The notes beneath the pieces were generated by a model. That model had not been told where the DNA came from. It saw only the letters and a list, made by a program, of their open reading frames with translations, and ran no database searches. Positions 40,156 through 42,890 of a DNA stretch of 42,890 nt are shown here, piece by piece (position 1 is the stretch's first letter; each line of letters starts with the position of its first letter). A program made the translations under genes and the position numbers. The stretch spans positions 1 to 42,890 of the forward strand of contig CAJQOL010000130.1 of assembly GCA_905479925.1 (NCBI GenBank), read 5' to 3'. The stretch is from an uncultured Kangiellaceae bacterium (GTDB taxonomy: Bacteria > Pseudomonadota > Gammaproteobacteria > Enterobacterales > Kangiellaceae).

Positions 40156-40302
40156 ATAGCAATACGATGTACATAGCTATACGATGCAAGAGGAGATTGA
40201 TTTCAGATTGAGACTAACTAAGCCTATGAAATATAGAGACTTTATCTCTTGAGAAAAATATGTAACCAACCATTGCCAAACTAGGTATATAGCCATACTA
40301 TG
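40156..40302. promoter_or_regulatory. Three ATAGC-N-ATAC-N-ATG sites in the hydrolase/padR divergent promoter
   Basis: ATAGCAATACGATG (40156-40169), ATAGCTATACGATG (40173-40186) and ATAGCCATACTATG (40289-40302) are direct repeats. The first two are 17 bases apart and overlap the palindrome ATGTACAT (40167-40174). PadR-family sites typically contain ATGT/ACAT halves. They are probably binding sites for the PadR-like protein encoded next to them. Confidence 0.6.
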
Positions 40303-40344
40303 TAGTTAAAAGTGGCTTCAAAATTAAATACATGTGAAACAGAT

Positions 40345-40689
40345 ATGGAATCAGAACAAATATTAGACCGATGGATTCCACAATTCAGGAAGGGATTGTT
40401 AGAATTCATCATCTTGCTAAAGCTTCAGCAAGGTAATATTTACGGCTACGAGCTAGCCGTAGAAATAAAGCGTTTGACAGAAATAGAGGTTGCAGAAGGC
40501 ACCTTATATCCTTTGTTAAATAGGTTAAAAAGAGATGGTTTAGTCACAACCGAGTGGCAGTCTGTTGACGGAGGCTCACCTCGAAAATATTATGAAATAA
40601 CACCTTTAGGTGTTGAAACATTAGTAAAAATGAAAACAACCTGGACACAAACCCACAATTCAATTTTTAATATGGTGATGCAATCATGA
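40345..40689 (+). CDS. PadR-family transcriptional regulator
   Basis: The 114-residue protein is a single PadR winged helix: FRKGLLEFIILLKLQQGNIYGYELAVEIKR, EVAEGTLYPLLNRLKRDGLVTTEWQSVDGGSPRKYYEITPLG, then a short dimerisation helix. I place the start at ATG 40345 (MESEQILDRW); the frame to GTG 40312 would run into the third operator-like site. Its stop overlaps the start of the next gene (ATGA). In many bacteria such short PadR genes are paired with a HAAS-domain membrane protein, as here. It likely represses itself and the divergent hydrolase. Confidence 0.9.
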   Translation: MESEQILDRWIPQFRKGLLEFIILLKLQQGNIYGYELAVEIKRLTEIEVAEGTLYPLLNRLKRDGLVTTEWQSVDGGSPRKYYEITPLGVETLVKMKTTWTQTHNSIFNMVMQS

Positions 40690-41285
40690 CATCAACATTC
40701 CCTATTAAGAGCGAAACAGCTCAACAAGTTTGGAATATTTTCGACCGCGAATTAATTCATAAACTTAAACCTCTTCCAGAGGACGAAAGAACTGATATTA
40801 GAATGGAAATACTAAGTCACCTCTTCGAGTCAACCGTGAACAACGACAATGGTAGTGATACAGAAGAGATCCGGCTGATTAATGCCATATCCCGGCTCGG
40901 GTCTCCTGAGGAGTATCTGGACCCTTTGATTAGCGATATATTGTTGCATCAAAAAGCTTCAAAAGGACACCCTGCCGCGGTACTCCAAAGTTTGCGCGAC
41001 AGCGCTAAAAAGAGCTTACTTCACGGCTTAATGACTCTCGTATTAGGTATGGGTTATTTTTGGGTCATTATGCTTTTCATCATGTCTGTTATGCACATAA
41101 TTAATCCTGACGTTGGTATTTGGTACTATCCTACCGGTGAAATTTCTCTGTCTTTCAGCGAACAACCTGACGCTATGCAATGGCAAACCGGTTGGTTTTC
41201 ACTAATCGGTATTATGAGCAGCTCGGCTGCTTATTGGGGATTAAATAAACTTCTAAGTTATTTTATTTCAAAATCGAAAGCCTAA
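40686..41285 (+). CDS. PadR-linked membrane protein with N-terminal HAAS-type helical domain
   Basis: Residues ~15-90 (FDRELIHKLKPLPEDERTDIRMEILSHLFES ... AISRLGSPEEYLDPLI) match the HAAS/DUF1700-type signalling domain, with its ending LGSPEE. Two membrane helices follow (about 113-137, 172-190), with WYYPTGEISLSFSEQPDA between them on the outside. The start codon overlaps the PadR stop by four bases, so both are translated together. The family is thought to sense envelope conditions and pass them to the regulator; this is inference for this pair. Confidence 0.75.
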   Translation: MTSTFPIKSETAQQVWNIFDRELIHKLKPLPEDERTDIRMEILSHLFESTVNNDNGSDTEEIRLINAISRLGSPEEYLDPLISDILLHQKASKGHPAAVLQSLRDSAKKSLLHGLMTLVLGMGYFWVIMLFIMSVMHIINPDVGIWYYPTGEISLSFSEQPDAMQWQTGWFSLIGIMSSSAAYWGLNKLLSYFISKSKA

Positions 41286-41457
41286 AATTATACTTAGCCA
41301 CCACTCAACTGGGAGTTCTTTTTATTAAAGCACGGTCTAGTCTTTGACTAAGCTGAGTGATAATTTCAAGCAGCTGATTAAAGGCTAATCGCTGCTAGAC
41401 ATTGCCGGCGAGCAGAATACGTGGTTCAGATAAATCAGAATGTTTAAAGTAAAACGT

Positions 41458-42714
41458 TTAAAGCAAAATCTCTAGACCAAAAACAACCAAGAGTATTCCA
41501 ATAGTTATTGCATACATTTTTTGTGAGCTTGCAGAATAACTCCCCCGTAGTTTTAGTCCTACCAACGGCCTTAACGGCTCAAACCTTCTAGCAACTTCAA
41601 AGAAGATAGCGCTACCCAGAAAGGTTAATCCAATGACTACGGCAGGCTCTAACCAAGGACCGAGCCTCAATGCCGTTAACTCAAATCCAAAAATGATAAT
41701 AAGCGTTTGGTGGATAATATAATAGGGATAAACGGCCTCATTAAAATAAGCCAGCCGCTTGGACGGACGGTTAAGATATCGCGCCCCAAGGGCTAATATA
41801 GCTAAAACCCAGACGACTCGATCGGCGGAATGGATAATTACGCCAGTTAGTTGCATGGCGGCAGATAGCGGCTCCGATTGTGCAGTCCAAACGAGGTTAT
41901 AGAAAACCACTAGTACCAGATAACTCAATAATCCGAGTGTTAGTATGCTAAGTGCGTTCTGCCTTAGTTTTTCCCAAAGCCGAGGTTGCCAGCCTAACAA
42001 ATAGCCATAACAAAGGAATAAGAAGCCCAGTGCCTCTCGTTCATCATCAATGAGTATCTGAATGGTTAATACCGGTATGAGCATCAGTATTGAAATCAAC
42101 CAGCCATTCATATTCGACAGCTTTTTGGTGGCTCTAGTCACGGCTTGCGAATTAAACAGTGGCAACAGCAATAACAAATACAAAGAAAATTGCCATAACT
42201 CTCGCAAATACCATAAGTGGTTCACGTCAATATGTGGGTAAATTCCTGGACGATAGTTGTCAAATAACGGGTTATCTAACTGAAAAAACTGCTGATAAAA
42301 CTGCCAGTAGCTTATGTTTGAATCGCCGTTAAAGGTCATTTCATAATAGAGCTGTGGCGGAACAATCACTAAAACACCGAAAAGCAGTGGCAATAGTAAT
42401 CGATAACTTCTTTGCTTTACAAAATGCACGATTGAGATCTTGGCCAGTATAAAACGTATGGCTATACCAGAAATCATCCATAAAATAGGCATGCGCCATG
42501 GATTAACCAGTAGCATGACACTTTGCAAGCTTTCACTTAGGTACTGACTCTTAATATGAAATCCCCAGTCTTGCACATAAAGCATGCCGCAATGGTAAAA
42601 AATCAGTAGAGCAAATGCCAAGATCCGCAACCAATCCAAATCCAATCGACGTGCTGGTAGGTCTGCTGTAGGCGGTTTAAAGTAACTGCCCCATTGTTTA
42701 ATTTGACTAAGCAA
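41458..42714 (-). CDS. Acyltransferase-3 family membrane protein (MdoC/OpgC-like)
   Basis: The 418-residue protein has ten or so membrane helices and the acyltransferase-3 start ARRLDLDWLRILAFALLIFYHCGM, with Arg22-Leu-Asp and the catalytic His41, then NPWRMPILWMISGIAIRF. This family transfers acetyl, succinyl or longer acyl groups to envelope glycans or lipids; MdoC/OpgC succinylates periplasmic glucans and has this layout. The acceptor here is unknown. It is a single gene; the 176 bases to the window end show no other feature. Confidence 0.85.
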   Translation of the reverse strand: MLSQIKQWGSYFKPPTADLPARRLDLDWLRILAFALLIFYHCGMLYVQDWGFHIKSQYLSESLQSVMLLVNPWRMPILWMISGIAIRFILAKISIVHFVKQRSYRLLLPLLFGVLVIVPPQLYYEMTFNGDSNISYWQFYQQFFQLDNPLFDNYRPGIYPHIDVNHLWYLRELWQFSLYLLLLLPLFNSQAVTRATKKLSNMNGWLISILMLIPVLTIQILIDDEREALGFLFLCYGYLLGWQPRLWEKLRQNALSILTLGLLSYLVLVVFYNLVWTAQSEPLSAAMQLTGVIIHSADRVVWVLAILALGARYLNRPSKRLAYFNEAVYPYYIIHQTLIIIFGFELTALRLGPWLEPAVVIGLTFLGSAIFFEVARRFEPLRPLVGLKLRGSYSASSQKMYAITIGILLVVFGLEILL

Positions 42715-42890
42715 AGTAATTCTCCATAGAAATTAGACGAGAGATGGCTGATGTTTTAGTCAACATCATGCGTTGGGACGAAAGGTGATACAATCCCTAT
42801 GTGACTGATTTACATGCTATTGTTATAAGCGGCAGGATAATGTGACAAGCGGTTTTGCCCATTGAACAGTTTTAGTAGCCGTCATTGTTT

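Noticed and set aside
41307..41317. AACT-GGG-AGTT followed by Ts as terminator of the PadR/HAAS unit
   Set aside because: The stem is only four base pairs with two G/C pairs in total, too weak to support a call.

Overview
The window reads as chromosomal DNA of a gammaproteobacterium of moderate to low GC, probably a marine, aerobic, heterotrophic one. The evidence is type IV pilus genes of the PilN/O/P/C type, a phenylacetyl-CoA (paa) catabolic cluster with a PaaX repressor, a FadJ-type multifunctional enzyme and a DpaA/YafK-like L,D-transpeptidase-fold protein. The genus is not determinable from sequence alone; a Kangiella/Aliikangiella-like lineage is only a guess. I see no tRNA, rRNA, CRISPR array, integrase or classical insertion sequence.

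Layout. (1) 0-3.3 kb, plus strand: a trypsin-like protease cut by the window edge, a secreted unknown, a YafK-like protein and a PPOX flavoprotein. (2) 3.4-12.9 kb: a type IV pilus-like locus. On the minus strand it reads pilin-like, PilC-like, pilin, then PilN, PilO, PilP; a further pilin lies on the plus strand at 3.4 kb. Between the two minus-strand halves, in the opposite direction, sits a 1736-residue gene: DUF4062, STAND NTPase, one membrane helix, then about 1000 residues of beta-propeller-like sequence. No PilM, PilQ, PilB or PilT is present. (3) 13-19.9 kb: an NTF2-like protein, an MsbA-type ABC exporter whose 3' end is duplicated 1.2 kb downstream, a membrane protein, a secreted metzincin with an upstream partner, a DUF3667 gene broken by one stop codon and a DUF6172 gene.

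(4) 20-32.1 kb: the paa cluster on the minus strand, in transcription order paaG, paaJ, paaA, paaB, paaC, paaD, paaE, paaX, fadJ-like, with paaY divergent. Together the genes convert phenylacetyl-CoA to its ring epoxide (PaaABCDE), isomerise it (PaaG) and finish beta-oxidation (FadJ-like, PaaJ). PaaK, PaaZ and PaaI are not in the window. Most spacers of this operon hold short palindromic repeats (family A, GGGAGAGGG palindromes) or 'CCACAGAGGCACAGAGA' repeats (family B). Two small predicted nuclease-fold genes lie among them. One, DUF559, is fused in frame to the N-terminus of PaaD, with a decayed second copy of the paaD 5' end beside it. The other is a GxxExxY gene with an eroded relative next to it.

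(5) 32-42.9 kb: a DUF3667-like membrane protein, a short secretin-N-domain protein, a PPOX/ferredoxin-reductase fusion, an AhpD-like protein with a divergent LysR regulator and a clear operator, an alpha/beta hydrolase remnant, an XRE regulator with a membrane protein, an alpha/beta hydrolase divergent from a PadR/HAAS pair with repeated operator-like sites, and an acyltransferase-3 protein.

The most unusual items are the membrane-anchored STAND protein embedded in a pilus locus and the repeat-borne nuclease cassettes scattered through the paa operon, one of which has become part of PaaD.
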